Below are positions 1 through 10,092 of a DNA stretch of 64,000 bases, in pieces; position 1 is the stretch's first letter, and each line of letters starts with the position of its first letter. Source of the DNA: Phlebotomus papatasi (lineage: Eukaryota; Arthropoda; Insecta; Diptera; Psychodidae); the NCBI RefSeq assembly GCF_024763615.1, contig NC_077222.1:13950001-14014000 (forward strand), read 5' to 3'. A program made the position numbers and the translations under genes. Below the pieces are notes generated by a model that was not told where the DNA came from, did no database searches, and worked only from the letters and a program-made list of their open reading frames with translations.

Positions 1-170
1 TTTTCAGGGATAGGAAGGCGTGCTATTCCAAGAGCATAGCACGGCCTTTCATCGGGGATTACGTGCGACTGAGGCAAAATATTCAGTGGAAGAGACTGAG
101 CATGGAGACTAATGATCAGTACGTGGTGTTTGCGGATATCATCAATAAAATCACCAGGACGAGTGGAAAG
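1..170 (+). CDS. Myo95E: Myo95E exon a (TH1 start), cut by window edge
   Basis: The reading frame is set by the codons for FRDRKACY at positions 3-26 and stays open to the donor GTAAGA at 171. The phrase FRDRK matches FKDKK of Myo1B, so the exon probably begins before the window. However, TTTTCAG at 1-7 could also be read as an acceptor with the exon starting at 8; the frame is the same either way. It encodes the first part of the TH1 domain, ending in KITRTSGK, and the intron that follows is only 57 bp. Confidence 0.85.
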
Positions 171-3100
171 GTAAGATTGATAAGTTTTTAAGGGAAGATT
201 TTTCACTTTCAGAGATTTTCTTTGCAGTTTGTGCCAATTTTGCTGGTTCTGTCGACAAGTTCGATGCTTCTGTTGGATCAGAAGACTCTCCAAGTGAAAT
301 ATCGTGTGCCAGCAACGGAAATCTATCGGTTATCTCTGTCACCGTATCCCGATGATATTGCTGTCTTTCACATCAGACCGGTGAGTCTAGTTTTTTTTTA
401 CATTCTTTAGGGAAAACTATAAAGGTTAAATCCTGTAAGGTACAATGGGGTAGTTTTGAACAGACACAAAATTTTGAGTTTTGATATTTCTTCACTGTTC
501 CTCAGATAGGTAACACAAAAAGATCACGAAGTGTTCTTTTTTTCTCCTTTCTTATCTAAAAAAAATAGATAATTTTAAAATTTACAATTTGCAGTTTTGG
601 GCCCTTACAGTTAGGAAGAATAATAATAAGAAACTATAAATTTTATACTTCATAACTTTACACATTTTATTGGTAATTCCAGAATTTTAGAATCCCCATT
701 GCAAAGAAAATTTTTAATGAAGCAGAGGAAAGTTTTTTTATCTTAAAGATTTCGCTTGACCACCTTAGAAACCCCTTACGTATAAAGGGCAAATAATGTT
801 CTTGAAATGTTCATAACTGTCCTATTACACTGTGGAACATGATTTTTGTCTCAGAGGTCTCACATGGTACGTTTGATAGAGTCGAGTTCCCTGATTTATG
901 GCCTCTACACATTGGGAGCAATTTTTGTCAAAAATTGCTTTTTTGAAGAAAATTCCCTGCAGCGTTGTAGGGGGAAACGTCAAATTTCTGTAAAAAACGC
1001 AATTTTTGACGAAAATTGCTCCCAATGTGTAGACGCCTTAAGAATACGGTTTTGGTTTTGCTCATTCACGTCACAATTTTTTTTTAATTAAATACTTTTA
1101 TATTTTTCTGCTTTGCCTTACATTATCCATTATGTCTTAACCCATTAAGGACGAGAATGTCAAAAATTGGGGGTCAGAAAAATCATTTTTTTTCTGACTT
1201 TTTAGAGCAAAACACAACTTTAGAAGGTCATAGCAAAAATTTCATTTTTGGGTCATCGGTGACCCAATTGTCCTTAAAGGGTTAACAGAACTTATACTTA
1301 TCAGAACTAGTACTTTTTTCAAGTTCTAGTAAACAGAACTTAAAAAATGTAGGTCCGTTGGAAAGGTCATTAGTTGTGCTTTAATTTTGATAATTACAAA
1401 AAACTTTGTAAAACCCGTAAAACCACTTCTTTAGGGTGAAAAATTGCAGTTTCTCTAAAAATAACCAAAAAAATTGTATTAGAGTAAGATTGTAAAAAAT
1501 TGTAAAAACTAAACTAAACAAAATATTAAAAATCTATTGACACCGAACGATAGACACCACTTAGAACTACAGTTTTGTTCATCAAAGACATCGCGCTACG
1601 ATCACTCTAAATGCCTCATTTGTTGGTTTTTGTCATTTTCCAAAAATATGAAATACCTATTTTAGAGCAAATTTCCTAAAGATTTCTGAGAAAATATCTT
1701 TTAAAACTTATGTGAAACATACATAAATGTTGAGATTCTTCTTTAAGTCGATCGGAGGACCATCAACATAATTTTCATTTACATCCCCAATACACAGTAC
1801 ACACGGGGATATTTGGGCCACTACTGATGAGTGAGACGTAAAATTACGATGAATTCGTAGATACCTTGCATATCGTTTTGCTGCCAAAACAAGAGCAACA
1901 ATAATATTCTCAATCAAAAATAGTAATTTATCGTAGTTTTCTGATGTCTAAATATGCAAAAAACGTGAAAAAAGGTGAGAAAAGTGTTCTATCGGACATG
2001 GCTGTTAAACCAGTCTCAAAGAAAGTGATATGAAGATTGAAAAGTATCAGGAAGATCACAAAGTTTTCCGGATACTATGGTGTTGAAAAAACGTCCCTGG
2101 GAAGAAGGTTGAAGAGATTTAGAGTGTATTCCACGGATGAGATTGTTCCTGAGATATTACGTAAAGCAGGACTGTAGCTCTTATTAGCTGGAAATACTGA
2201 ATTATCTCAGAAAAACCCGTACCCAACTGCGCCTTTCTTGTCCCACGGTGACCCGGATTGAGGATGTAAGGGACAGAACGATAGATTAAATATTTTTCCT
2301 TATCCAAGAAAGCCCTTTTTATTTTCGAATCTCAATAGAATCTTTATTAAAATTAATACCTGTGGGTAGAGGGCCATAAAAAATTCTAAAACGATTTCTT
2401 GGCTCTTTGGAATAATGTCTTAAAGTCAAAACACGAAAAAGTGTCTCAAACCGCCCGGTCTCCCCTACGTGTTACGTTGTAGATCCAGTTGAGTGTAGGT
2501 CTGAATAATGGTTTTATACTTCAAAATCCATTAAAGCGTTAGCTTGATATCGCACTATGAAAATTGATTTTTAATTTTTTTTTTTAAACTTGTATTACGC
2601 TAATCGCGTCACCTTGAGAAAATGCAAAACTTTCCGAAAAGCAGTAAAAGAACTCTGTAATAGTATGACTATGTCACATGACAATTTTTCGTGGTAAATT
2701 CGGAAGTAGGATAACATTAAAGCCCAGTGAGAACCGAATGGTCATTGCGAGAAGCTCTATAAAACACTTAGTAACTGATATGAATCGGATTCTCGATTAG
2801 TTGTTCCGAATTTACTACGTAAGAAAATTTTAATTAGTCATAATGACATTCGCACACTAGAATTCCTCTAAAGGAAATTTCTTGTGAACCCAGAATCGAA
2901 TTTAGAATGAGAGAATCACACAATTAAATTGAATCAATGTGACGCTACAATAGCTTCGAAATTCGAACTCATTTTTCTCAAAATTCATATCGTAAAAAGT
3001 TGATGATGATGATTTGACAGAGTTATATTTATACTTGTTACGAAAAAGTGGTTTTAGTCAAACCGGGGATTAAGGGGTCCAAATTCTCAAAATTTAAAAC

Positions 3101-4979
3101 TCTGTATCTCCAGTTCTATTTGACCGATTTTGATTATACAAAATGCAAATGAAAGGTCTTTTAAAATATTAACAATTTCCTAGATTATTTATACTTTGTC
3201 GGATTAATGGTAGAAGCGTCTCAATTGCAAAAAACTGTTTCTGTAATACATAACCTCAAATATCTAAATTCTTCTCTTCAAAATTCTTCAAAATTTGAAA
3301 CCGATTTCGACGACTATAGTTCTCGACTTTTTCTGTCACTTCTTACGGTTTAACAGAAAAAACTGTTTTTTCACAATAAAGGTTATGAAGGCATGCAATT
3401 ACCCTTTTAATCGCCTGTATTCGATCAGAATAATAAAAATAATTACTATTTATTAAAACAAAGTTTCAAAATTCAAGAATTAAATCAGAAAACAAGAATT
3501 GTAAATATATAGAAAGTGAAAATAAATAAGGAACTATTTTGGCGTTTTCGGTTTACTTTAAAAGTCTTTATAAACACTTTTGGTTTGATCATTAAAATAT
3601 AGGTTTTTACTGGGCATTTAAAATCAAATTAAAATGAAAATCAAAATTTGATTTTTTCTCTCACTAATCTGTCTGCTAGTTTACTGATTATATAGGATAT
3701 TCTGGTCCTTTTTTATCACCTATAATATTTCTGTTAGTCTATTCGCATCCCAAAAATTAGATTTAGGGTAAGTGTGCCAAATTTCGGCATAGTTGCATGC
3801 AAGCGTCAAAGTCTTAAGTTTGAAATGTAATATTTTAAATACAAATTGATTTTTTTATTCTTTCTTTTGTAAGAGTGTTGCTTGGAACATTGTAAAGAGT
3901 TTACCGTTTTTATTTACTCTAAAATCATTCTTAATACATTTTAAAATGAATAAAAATATAGACATGGCTTTGGTGCCCTATTTCGGCCACCTTCATTCTT
4001 ATAGTTCCTTGCCCTTCAGGAATTCTTCCAATATCTTTTTCACGTCATCTCGTTTGTCGAAGCTACATTTTTTGTTATTCTTTTGCACTGTATAATCTCT
4101 AGAGTACGTAAAATCTAAAAGTTTATGGAAATTCGAGAGACAAAAAAGGTGGCCGAAATTGCAAGCTGGCCGGAATTTGGCACACTTACCGTATTTGTTT
4201 CATTTATTCATTTAAGAATTTGAATCGAAATTAAGAATCTTTCCTTACAATAAGCTGATCTAGGTTTATCACTGGTTTATCGATGTTATTTAGTTCTTTT
4301 AGGAACATTCTGAAGAAAAGTGTTTCTTTTAAAATTGTAAATCAGAACTTTAATATTGAATTTTCAATTTGCAGGAGAGTCCTCGATGTCGTCATCAAAC
4401 AATGTATCACCACGAGCCGACTGAATCCCCTACAGGATGCCTCTTTCAGGTGAGTTCTCCCATATATTCTTCCCTTTATCTCACTCCCCCCGTCCCCTCC
4501 CTGGTCCCTTCTTTCAAATGCAATTTCTCGACATTTTGTACGGGAAGAAAGTGCGCTTTAAATCGTGTATTTTCCACACAAATTGACTTTTCCTTCCTCT
4601 GGCCGGAATGCTGCTGTGCGAAGTCGGAAATGAGTCGCCAGAAGGGTGATTTTGCCTTTCAAACGTGTCACGTTATTGAAATTGTCACGAAGCTCTTTCT
4701 AGTCATTCAGAATGCTACAGCAAAGCCACCAGAAGTTCACATAAGCACAGAGTGAGTTGGAAATTGAATTTTCTTTTTTTTTCTTGTATTTGTGATTTTC
4801 ATTTGATTTCATTATTTCCCACAAAAATGCTACCTTTTTTGGGGGGATGGCTTCGGGAGAGCAGATTTGAAGCCAATTTCAATCAACAAACAGTCATTTT
4901 TACCTTTAAATGCGGTCGAGTACCTGAAACAACGCCAAGAGTCAGTCGAAAAGGAAATCGCATGGAAATTGTTATTTGA
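1..4979 (+). CDS. Myo95E: Class I unconventional myosin (Myo1A/1B type), C-terminal tail, five exons
   Basis: Last five coding exons, 1-170, 228-380, 4375-4449, 4624-4751 and 4865-4979; the gene starts left of the window. The joined protein is a TH1 (myosin tail homology 1) domain, which binds acidic phospholipids and anchors single-headed myosin to membranes. Recognisable in order are FRDRKACY, then QYVVFADIINKI, then LLLDQKTLQVKYRVP, then KGDFAFQTCHVIEIVTKLF, and the C-terminal RKGNRMEIVI. The same order and spacing occur in vertebrate Myo1B (FKDKKALYP, VVNKINRANGK, LLLADQKSGQIKSEVP, KGDFLFSSDHLIEMATKLY). This separates it from Myo1D (Myo31DF) and Myo1C (Myo61F), whose tails I recall differently. 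Motor and IQ parts are not in the window. All splice sites are GT-AG and the phases agree. Family assignment is firm; the symbol rests on class and on the nearby twin gene. Confidence 0.85.
228..380 (+). CDS. Myo95E: Myo95E exon b (TH1 core beta strands)
   Basis: The acceptor TTTGCAG ends at 227 and the donor GTGAGT begins at 381. The exon is 153 bp, 51 codons, phase 0 at both ends. It encodes alternating hydrophobic strands, including LLVLSTSSMLLLDQKT and EIYRLSLSPYPDDIAVFHI. These align with the Myo1B segment FLLTNNNLLLADQKS to VSMSSQNDGFFAVHL. Confidence 0.88.
900..1037. mobile_element. Foldback MITE inserted in repeat R1
   Basis: Inverted termini of about 37 bp start GGCCTCTACACATTGGGAGC and end with the mirror image through GACGCC; a short internal region separates them. 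The uninterrupted copy of R1 at 35.8 kb lacks the segment, so it is a real insertion. TTA occurs next to both ends, which would fit a 3-bp PIF/Harbinger-type duplication, but the left boundary is off by one base, so the superfamily is unsure. Confidence 0.65.
1137..1285. mobile_element. TTAA-flanked MITE (piggyBac-like)
   Basis: It is bounded by TTAA on both sides with inverted termini TTAACCCATTAAGGAC and, reversed, TTAACCCTTTAAGGAC. Terminal CCC next to a TTAA duplication is the hallmark of piggyBac-type elements. It is 149 bp including both TTAA and non-coding. A subterminal palindromic word, GGGTCATCGGTGACCC, lies near the right end. It is inserted in repeat R1 and missing from the R1 copy at 35.7 kb. 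Confidence 0.75.
1803..2467. mobile_element. Partial copy of the GGGGAGACCGGG element
   Basis: The right end (about 2390-2467) matches the right end of the element at 58236-59559, including AAAGTCAAAACA, GAAAAAGTGTC and the terminal GGTCTCCCCTA. The left part near 1803 (ACACGGGGATATTTGGG) resembles an internal motif of that element at 58601. It is therefore left-truncated and diverged. Confidence 0.55.
3764..4193 (+). mobile_element. TA-flanked MITE family G, copy A
   Basis: Terminal inverted repeats GGGTAAGTGTGCCAAATTTC on the left and the reverse complement of a close variant on the right are flanked by TA on both sides. A 430-bp non-coding element. Four further copies lie at 44538 (inverted), 46760 (left-truncated), 47401 (partial) and 56641 (full). 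TA duplication and size suggest a Tc1/mariner- or pogo-mobilised MITE. Confidence 0.85.
4375..4449 (+). CDS. Myo95E: Myo95E 25-codon exon, probably a cassette
   Basis: The acceptor TTTGCAG ends at 4374 and the donor GTGAGT starts at 4450. The exon is 75 bp, phase 0 at both ends, so it can be skipped without a frameshift. It encodes a His/Cys/Pro-rich peptide (CRHQTMYHHEPTESPTGC in the middle). In vertebrate Myo1B the equivalent position has only a few residues between VHL and KGDF, so this is an insertion relative to the family. It could be an alternative exon or a lineage-specific constitutive one. Confidence 0.65.
4624..4751 (+). CDS. Myo95E: Myo95E exon d (TH1, KGDF...HVIE block)
   Basis: This is the best conserved part of the tail: SEMSRQKGDFAFQ, then HVIEIVTKLFLVIQNATAKPPEVHISTE. 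I place the acceptor at GCGAAG ending at 4623 because it joins exon b or c in phase 0 and gives SEMSRQKGDF, like GSEAASKGDF of Myo1B. The donor GTGAGT begins at 4752 and leaves two bases (GA), completed by the first A of the next exon. No stop codon separates this exon from exon c, so retention of the 174-bp intron 4450-4623 would also keep the frame. Confidence 0.8.
4865..4979 (+). CDS. Myo95E: Myo95E last coding exon and stop
   Basis: The acceptor GAGCAG ends at 4864. The exon encodes EFEANFNQQTVIFTFKCG, then RVSRKGNRMEIVI and the stop TGA at 4977-4979. The ending matches the Myo1B pattern (FLVQFRQDKVCVKF, CKRKNNRLLEV). Homology continues right up to the stop, so the C terminus looks complete and undamaged. 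Confidence 0.85.
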
Positions 4980-5427
4980 ATTGGGCATTTGGGACAGGAA
5001 ATTGCGGTAGAGATTGAGTTTAAAATTGTGCGCACAATTTATGTCTTAAGAAAAAAAACAGAGGCAATAATTCATTCATTGGAACTTTTTTTTTTAGTTT
5101 TGAAAAATACCATATTTTGCATGGGATTAGCATTTGACTTCTTAATTAAGCTCCGCCTATAGATAATTTCTGGCCACGCCTTTTTGAAGGAGTATGAGCG
5201 ATTATAGTGTTTGAAATGCAGCATTTGTAGCATTTAATATCAATATACTATTAGATTTTCTCAAGAAAATCACCCTAAGTCTTATCTGGTTTTTAAAAAT
5301 ACGGCAAATGGGCGTGGCTTCCTGAATACGCCACATAAGTTATTTTAGGCCACGCCTCCTTCAGAAGCCAATTAGAGTTGATGTTTCACAATTTTTTGGG
5401 ATACTTATAGCCTCCGATTCCGATGGA

Positions 5428-5433
5428 AATAAA
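5428..5433 (+). promoter_or_regulatory. Candidate poly(A) signal of Myo95E
   Basis: This is the first AATAAA after the myosin stop codon, about 450 bases downstream. No cDNA is available to confirm it, and variant hexamers such as AATAAT occur earlier. Confidence 0.3.
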
Positions 5434-5893
5434 TCTCAGATTTTTCATTTGAATTTCTTCTTGGAGGTTTTTCCCGTTCGACCGACGAAAAACTTCACCA
5501 CACCCCCTACAAAAATTGGACTTAGAAAATTAAAGCAAGATCTGATACTCAATCCTTTGGAACTTATAAATATTGAAGTTTTTGGTAAGATGCCGAAAAC
5601 ACACAGAAACAACACAGAAGAACGGAAAATTCAACTAAAAATACACAAAGCATCCAAGTGGGCGTGGTTTATTAAACCCACCTAAACACTTTCGATTTTT
5701 TTTATTGATAAAATTTCTACTAAGAAAAACCTTATTTTAAGCAAAAACTAAGTTAGATTTTTTGGATCCTTCGCAAAAGTATTTCAATTAAAATTGTTAT
5801 AGGAGGCGTGGCTTATTTTTCATGAGCACAGTCTTCAGTTTCGGGTTTAAGTTTGCAATTTAGTTAGTAAAAACAGATTTAATTAGTTGATCA

Positions 5894-6150
5894 TACACTG
5901 AGAGAAAACGGGGGTGCGATTGACCTTTTTTCTTCATAATTTTAACACTTTTTAGGTGTAAAAATATATCAACATTTTTTAATGTTAATTTTGCACTTTT
6001 TTAAGGGTAAAATTAACAAGAAAAAGGGTAACTTTAATCCATAATACACCTGAAAAGCATAATATTTAGACCGATTTCGGATCAAAATACTGCAGGGAAA
6101 AACATTTCCGGAATGTTATTTTAACTTTTTCGAATTTCTCTCAGTCAGTA
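5894..6150 (+). mobile_element. ACTGAGAGAAA MITE, copy 1
   Basis: About 255 bp with ends CACTGAGAGAAAA and TTTCTCTCAGT. Its interior (words such as TTAACACTTTTTAGGTGTAAA and TACTGCAGGG) is repeated in inverted orientation at 15792-16043. Flanking TA suggests a TA-duplicating superfamily. Non-coding. Confidence 0.75.
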
Positions 6151-6454
6151 TATAAAACGGAAATAAAATATTTTTAATGCTTAAAAATAGCAAAATATTC
6201 TTGATTTTGTGAAAATTACAAGAATGTGAGACATATTGATTTCTTAAGAAAGTGTTGTTGTGCTTTCTGATTAATTTTGCGTTATTTTCTAACTAAATTA
6301 GAACGATTTGTTCTGAAATATGATGTTTAACTGACCAAAAACCTTAATTCCATGTTCATTTTATGATTGAAAGGGGCGTGACCTAAAGATCAAAAAACAA
6401 AAGAGGTGTGAAAAATTATCCTAGTTCACCAAAAAAAAATTTTAATAGGTCAAT

Positions 6455-6742
6455 AATGGCTTTAGCACTCCATTTGAATCAGTAAAATTTCATTCACATC
6501 CTTTTATTCTTCATTTGAATCATTAATATTCACATCCTTTTCTTTCTCATAAGTTTTGTATATGTTTGTCTCATTCTTTCGCACTCTTCTTCTTCTGTTG
6601 AACGTCATAATAAATTGAATTTAATTTAACCGAATTTTGATTGCAAAAAAGTAGGACAGACATATCCAAAACACTTGAGGAAGAAAGGGATATGAATTTT
6701 GTTTTTATGAAATCTTCCTGATTAAATAGATGTGCTGAATAC
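6455..6742. mobile_element. Foldback MITE family T, copy 1
   Basis: Starts with TAATGGCTTTAGCACTCC and ends with the mirror image near AGATGTGCTGAATACG. Each arm contains the same sequence, with words such as TTCACATCC, TTTCTTTCTCA and ATATGT, in opposite orientation around a short loop. Two more copies lie at 7425 and 7690. Confidence 0.65.
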
Positions 6743-6861
6743 GTAAAATACTAAATTTCATTAGTGAAAAATTAAAATCGGTCAGTAAAAGGTTAAATTT
6801 GGCTAATAAAATACTAAACTTAGTTAGCATTGGCATTGGTACACCTCTACAATGTAGTGTA

Positions 6862-7055
6862 ATTCAGTCGATTGAAATTTTACCTCTTACTCTTTCAAAA
6901 TGAATTCAGATATTATTTGTCTCTTTCTGTCAGATGAAAGCTGAAATTAAAAAAGGAAATTAAATTTAAATTTCAATATTCATTTGACAGAAAGAATATA
7001 TCTGATTTCAATTTGAAAGTGTAAAAAGGTGAAATTTTATTCGATTGAAAAGTCT
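6862..7055. repeat. Inverted repeat (foldback) of a different family
   Basis: Left arm TTCAGTCGATTGAAATTTTA..., right arm ending TTTTATTCGATTGAAAAGTC. The arms contain words such as CTTTCTGTCA and its mirror TGACAGAAAG. Total about 190 bp, non-coding. Confidence 0.6.
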
Positions 7056-7254
7056 GCCATCGCAGTTCAATGAAATAAAATAATTGAAATAAGTAACTAA
7101 ATTTAGTATTTCGTGAAATCAAAATTCACATTTTTCCCCCCTTAAACATTTTACGTCTATTGCATTTTTTAAACTTCAAATTGGATTAAGTCAATTTAAA
7201 GTTGTTGCAATTTTCTAAAAAAGACGAAAAATGTAAAAAAAAAATATGAGAAAT

Positions 7255-7430
7255 AAAATTTGGTCAGTAAAAAGATAAAACTGGTTAGTAAAAAAAATAA
7301 ATTTGATCAGAAATGTATTTAATTTAGGTCAGTAAAAATTTAAATTTGTTCAGTAAAATACTAAATTTGGTCATAAAGGGAGTATAATATTAAATTTTGG
7401 TCCATAAAAGTTAAATTTGGTCAGTAATGG
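7255..7430 (+). repeat. Minisatellite built on AAATTTGGTCAGTAAAA
   Basis: Seven or eight imperfect units of roughly 20-25 bp, each containing TTGGTCAGTAAA or a close variant. Further isolated units occur at 6775-6835 and 7975-8015, that is, on both sides of the family T MITEs. The array seems to have been split by their insertion. Confidence 0.65.
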
Positions 7431-7690
7431 CTCCGACACAACTTTTAGATCAAGAAAATTTCATGAAATCAAAATTCACATCGCTTTCTTTCTCACACGT
7501 TTTGAATATGTCTATCTCATTCTTTCGAGCTCCAAATTCGATTGAGCTAAATTGAATTTGTTGTGATGCTTAAAAGAAGGAGAAGAGTGCAAAATAATGA
7601 GATAGACATATGCAAAACGTGTGAGAAAGAAAGTGATTCGAATTTCGACTTCATGAAATTTTCCTAATCTAAAAGGTGTGCTGAAGCCAT
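7425..7690. mobile_element. Foldback MITE family T, copy 2
   Basis: Ends TAATGGCTCCGACACA and, in mirror image, TGTGCTGAAGCCAT. Arms of about 120 bp carry TTTCATGAAATCAAAATTCA and TCTATCTCATTCTTTCG. It abuts copy 3 with no spacer. Confidence 0.7.
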
Positions 7691-7960
7691 AATGGCTCCG
7701 GCACCCCTTTTATAGTTCGGGAAAAATTTCATAAAAATAAAAATTCACATCCTTTTCTTTCTTAAAAGCTTTGCATATGTCTATTCTACTCTGTCGTACT
7801 CTTCTTCTTCTTCTTTTGAACATCACACTAAATTAAATTTAGTTTAGTCCAATTTTAAGTACGAAGGAATGAGATAGACTTAATGTAAATTTTTTGAAAG
7901 TGGATGGAAACATAATTTTGATTTCAAAAAATTATATTGAGCTAAAAGGTGTACATAAGG
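7690..7960. mobile_element. Foldback MITE family T, copy 3
   Basis: Starts with TAATGGCTCCGGCACCCC directly at the end of copy 2 and ends near AAGGTGTACATAAGG. Same arms as copy 2 but more diverged on the right. The head-to-tail pair suggests insertion of one element into the target site of the other. Confidence 0.65.
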
Positions 7961-10092
7961 AAGTGTAATATTATATTTTGGTTAGTAAAAAATGAAATTT
8001 GGACAGTAAGTCTAATTTGTTTTTTTTTCCTGATCTTAGCATTGTTAGCCAATCTATTTTTTCTGTATTTATGAAACTTAACATTAATTCATTATCAAAC
8101 TGAACAATCAATTCAACCAACTCATATTCATTTTTAAGCGTTATCAGCATTTAGATATTGTAATTGTTTATCTAACTCCTTGTAAATATGTGGAAAATGG
8201 GAAGCACATGACAAAAACTTGAACTGCCACGCCCCCTGCGAAGCCACGCCCTTTAGGGTTTATGGATCCCACCGATAGTATTAATTTTTATTCAATGTTT
8301 CGTAAGGTTCTTGGGAGTTCTAGATAATGCTCAATATTTGTAAATTATTCCGTAAAAGTTACTCAACTTTCCATTTTTTAAATGAGTATTTTTTGGGCGT
8401 GGCCTAATTTTCGTAGGAAAAATAATTTAGTCGTGTTTAGAAATGGATTTATAGGGGATTTTGCTGTTCTTCAGATTCTACTATAATTTCTTCTTAATGA
8501 ATTTTTAATGTTAAAAAATATTGACTTAATTAATTCATTATTATACTAAATGAGGGCGTGGCCAAAATTTTCTCAAGAAGAACTGACTAAAAAGGTAAAA
8601 CCGGTAAAATGCAAAATATGGTATTTAAAAAAATGTTCCAGTAAAGTGAAGGTGCCTCAAAAATGTTATTCCTTATTATTGCTCACTAAAATCTCATCAC
8701 TCACCGTAGATGTTTCAGCATTTCATTAATTCAATTTAGCGGCTCAGTGTCACATTATATATGAAATTGCAGAATAAAAATTGAAAGCAAAAAAAGAAAA
8801 TAGTACAAAAAGAAATTTAGTAAGTTTATCGATTAGAAACTTACTTTCAATGCATCACCATTTTCTAAAAGAGCGATAATTTGGCGAAAATTAAGAAAAA
8901 AAAGAAATAAAGAAAATTTGAAACAATAAAAATTACAATCAAATGAGCCTTAGGAAAGCTACAAAAAAATATTGAGCCACAGAATGTTAAATGAATTAAT
9001 TGTTGGTCACACAAGTTGTAGGAAATATTACAATTAAAATGTAGATGATAGTATATAAAATTTATGAGACATATCCCAAAAAAAAGAGAATATTTTTTTT
9101 TGGGTTTTCCATCACGCGCGCACCTCTTTCTCAGTTTCTGGCGTCTTTTAAAGAAAATAAATCAAATATTTAGTGAAATTTTAGGCAAAGGTTAATCAAT
9201 ATATTTAGAGAGAAATGAATTAAATTGTAGACTTTATCACTCTTCACAATGAACCCTCTATGAAGTGTTGTGTTAACAAAATCACTGCCACATGTTGAAA
9301 AAAATAATAGTATTTAAGATATTATGAAAAGAAAGGAAACAATAAGAGTATTCACTGATGAAGTACTTTGGAAGTAGTTTTCATTAAATTATTATCCGAT
9401 GATAATTAATTCTAATTCATTAATTTACTATTTTTAAAGACATCTCTGGAGTTTAAAATTATTCTGCAAAAGAAAATTCTTCTAAATATGACTGAACAAA
9501 GATTTTTATATTTCTAAATATTTTATTAATTTAATAAATTTTAATTAATTTATTAATTTTAATAAATACAATGATTTTTCTTTAATTAAAATTAAATGAT
9601 TGATCTTGAGTCTTGAAACTTTGTTGGGAGATACTGCACTTTTGTAATTCGGTATCTACGACTTTGAATCATTTCTCGCCATTTCTTTGGAAAAACGCGT
9701 TTTATTGGTAATATCAGGGGGTAAATAAGTAAGTTTAGTGAGTGAATCATCAGAAGCAGATCGGCTGATCGGCGACATTAAATCCTTCTAATCAGCTGAA
9801 ATATTTATCCACACCATTATAAGAACCATATTGATAATTTTGAGTATTCTGTGTTAATTTCATCCTGAAATAGTCAGAATTATGGTTTTTAGGGCAGATT
9901 TCGATTTTTTGAGAAAAAAACGGGGTTAGGCCTTCGATTTTTCGTGCCAAAAATCTTTGTCGGAGTATGATAAATCTATGATAAACATAATGTTATAAAA
10001 TTAAATTTTGTTTTTGAGGTGGAATACAAGTAACTGTCTTGTTCATTAGGGTCTTCTGAATATATCTTCCGAAGAAACTTAAGGTCAATCAC
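7961..10092. other. AT-rich spacer without recognisable gene
   Basis: Apart from four GGGCGTGGC words (8226-8563) and low-complexity AATTAATTTATT sequence near 9520-9600, I see no ORF, repeat family or signal here. Confidence 0.6.

Larger units (their letters stand above)
838..1790 (+). repeat. Dispersed repeat R1, copy 1 (interrupted)
   Basis: It matches, in reverse orientation, the stretch 35225-35850 over nearly its whole length. Shared blocks include the ACGTTTGATAGAGTC region, the TTACATTATCC region, the block around AAAACTTTGTAAAACC, and the end near CGATCGACTTAAAGAAGA. Copy 1 is longer because of insertions at 900-1037 and 1137-1285 that copy 2 lacks. One end encodes similar short peptides in both copies (PIDLKK, LNIYVCFT), perhaps a coding relic. 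Superfamily unknown. Confidence 0.7.
381..4374 (+). other. Intron 2 of Myo95E, filled with nested repeats
   Basis: A 4-kb intron without coding potential. It contains a dispersed repeat (about 838-1790) that itself carries two smaller MITEs, a partial copy of the GGGGAGACCGGG element (about 1803-2467) and a TA-flanked MITE (3764-4193). The segment 2470-3760 is unstructured AT-rich sequence with nothing I can name. Confidence 0.8.
5172..8563. other. Cluster of GGGCGTGGC words in AT-rich spacer
   Basis: About ten matches to the 9-10 bp word GGGCGTGGCC, in either orientation and allowing one change, occur at 5172, 5310, 5348, 5660, 5814, 6374, 8226, 8243, 8395 and 8554. They stand out as GC-rich islands in sequence that is otherwise mostly A and T. 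They are not explained by the MITEs of the same region. The word resembles a KLF/Sp1-type zinc-finger site, but function is unknown. I noticed no such cluster elsewhere in the window. Confidence 0.6.
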
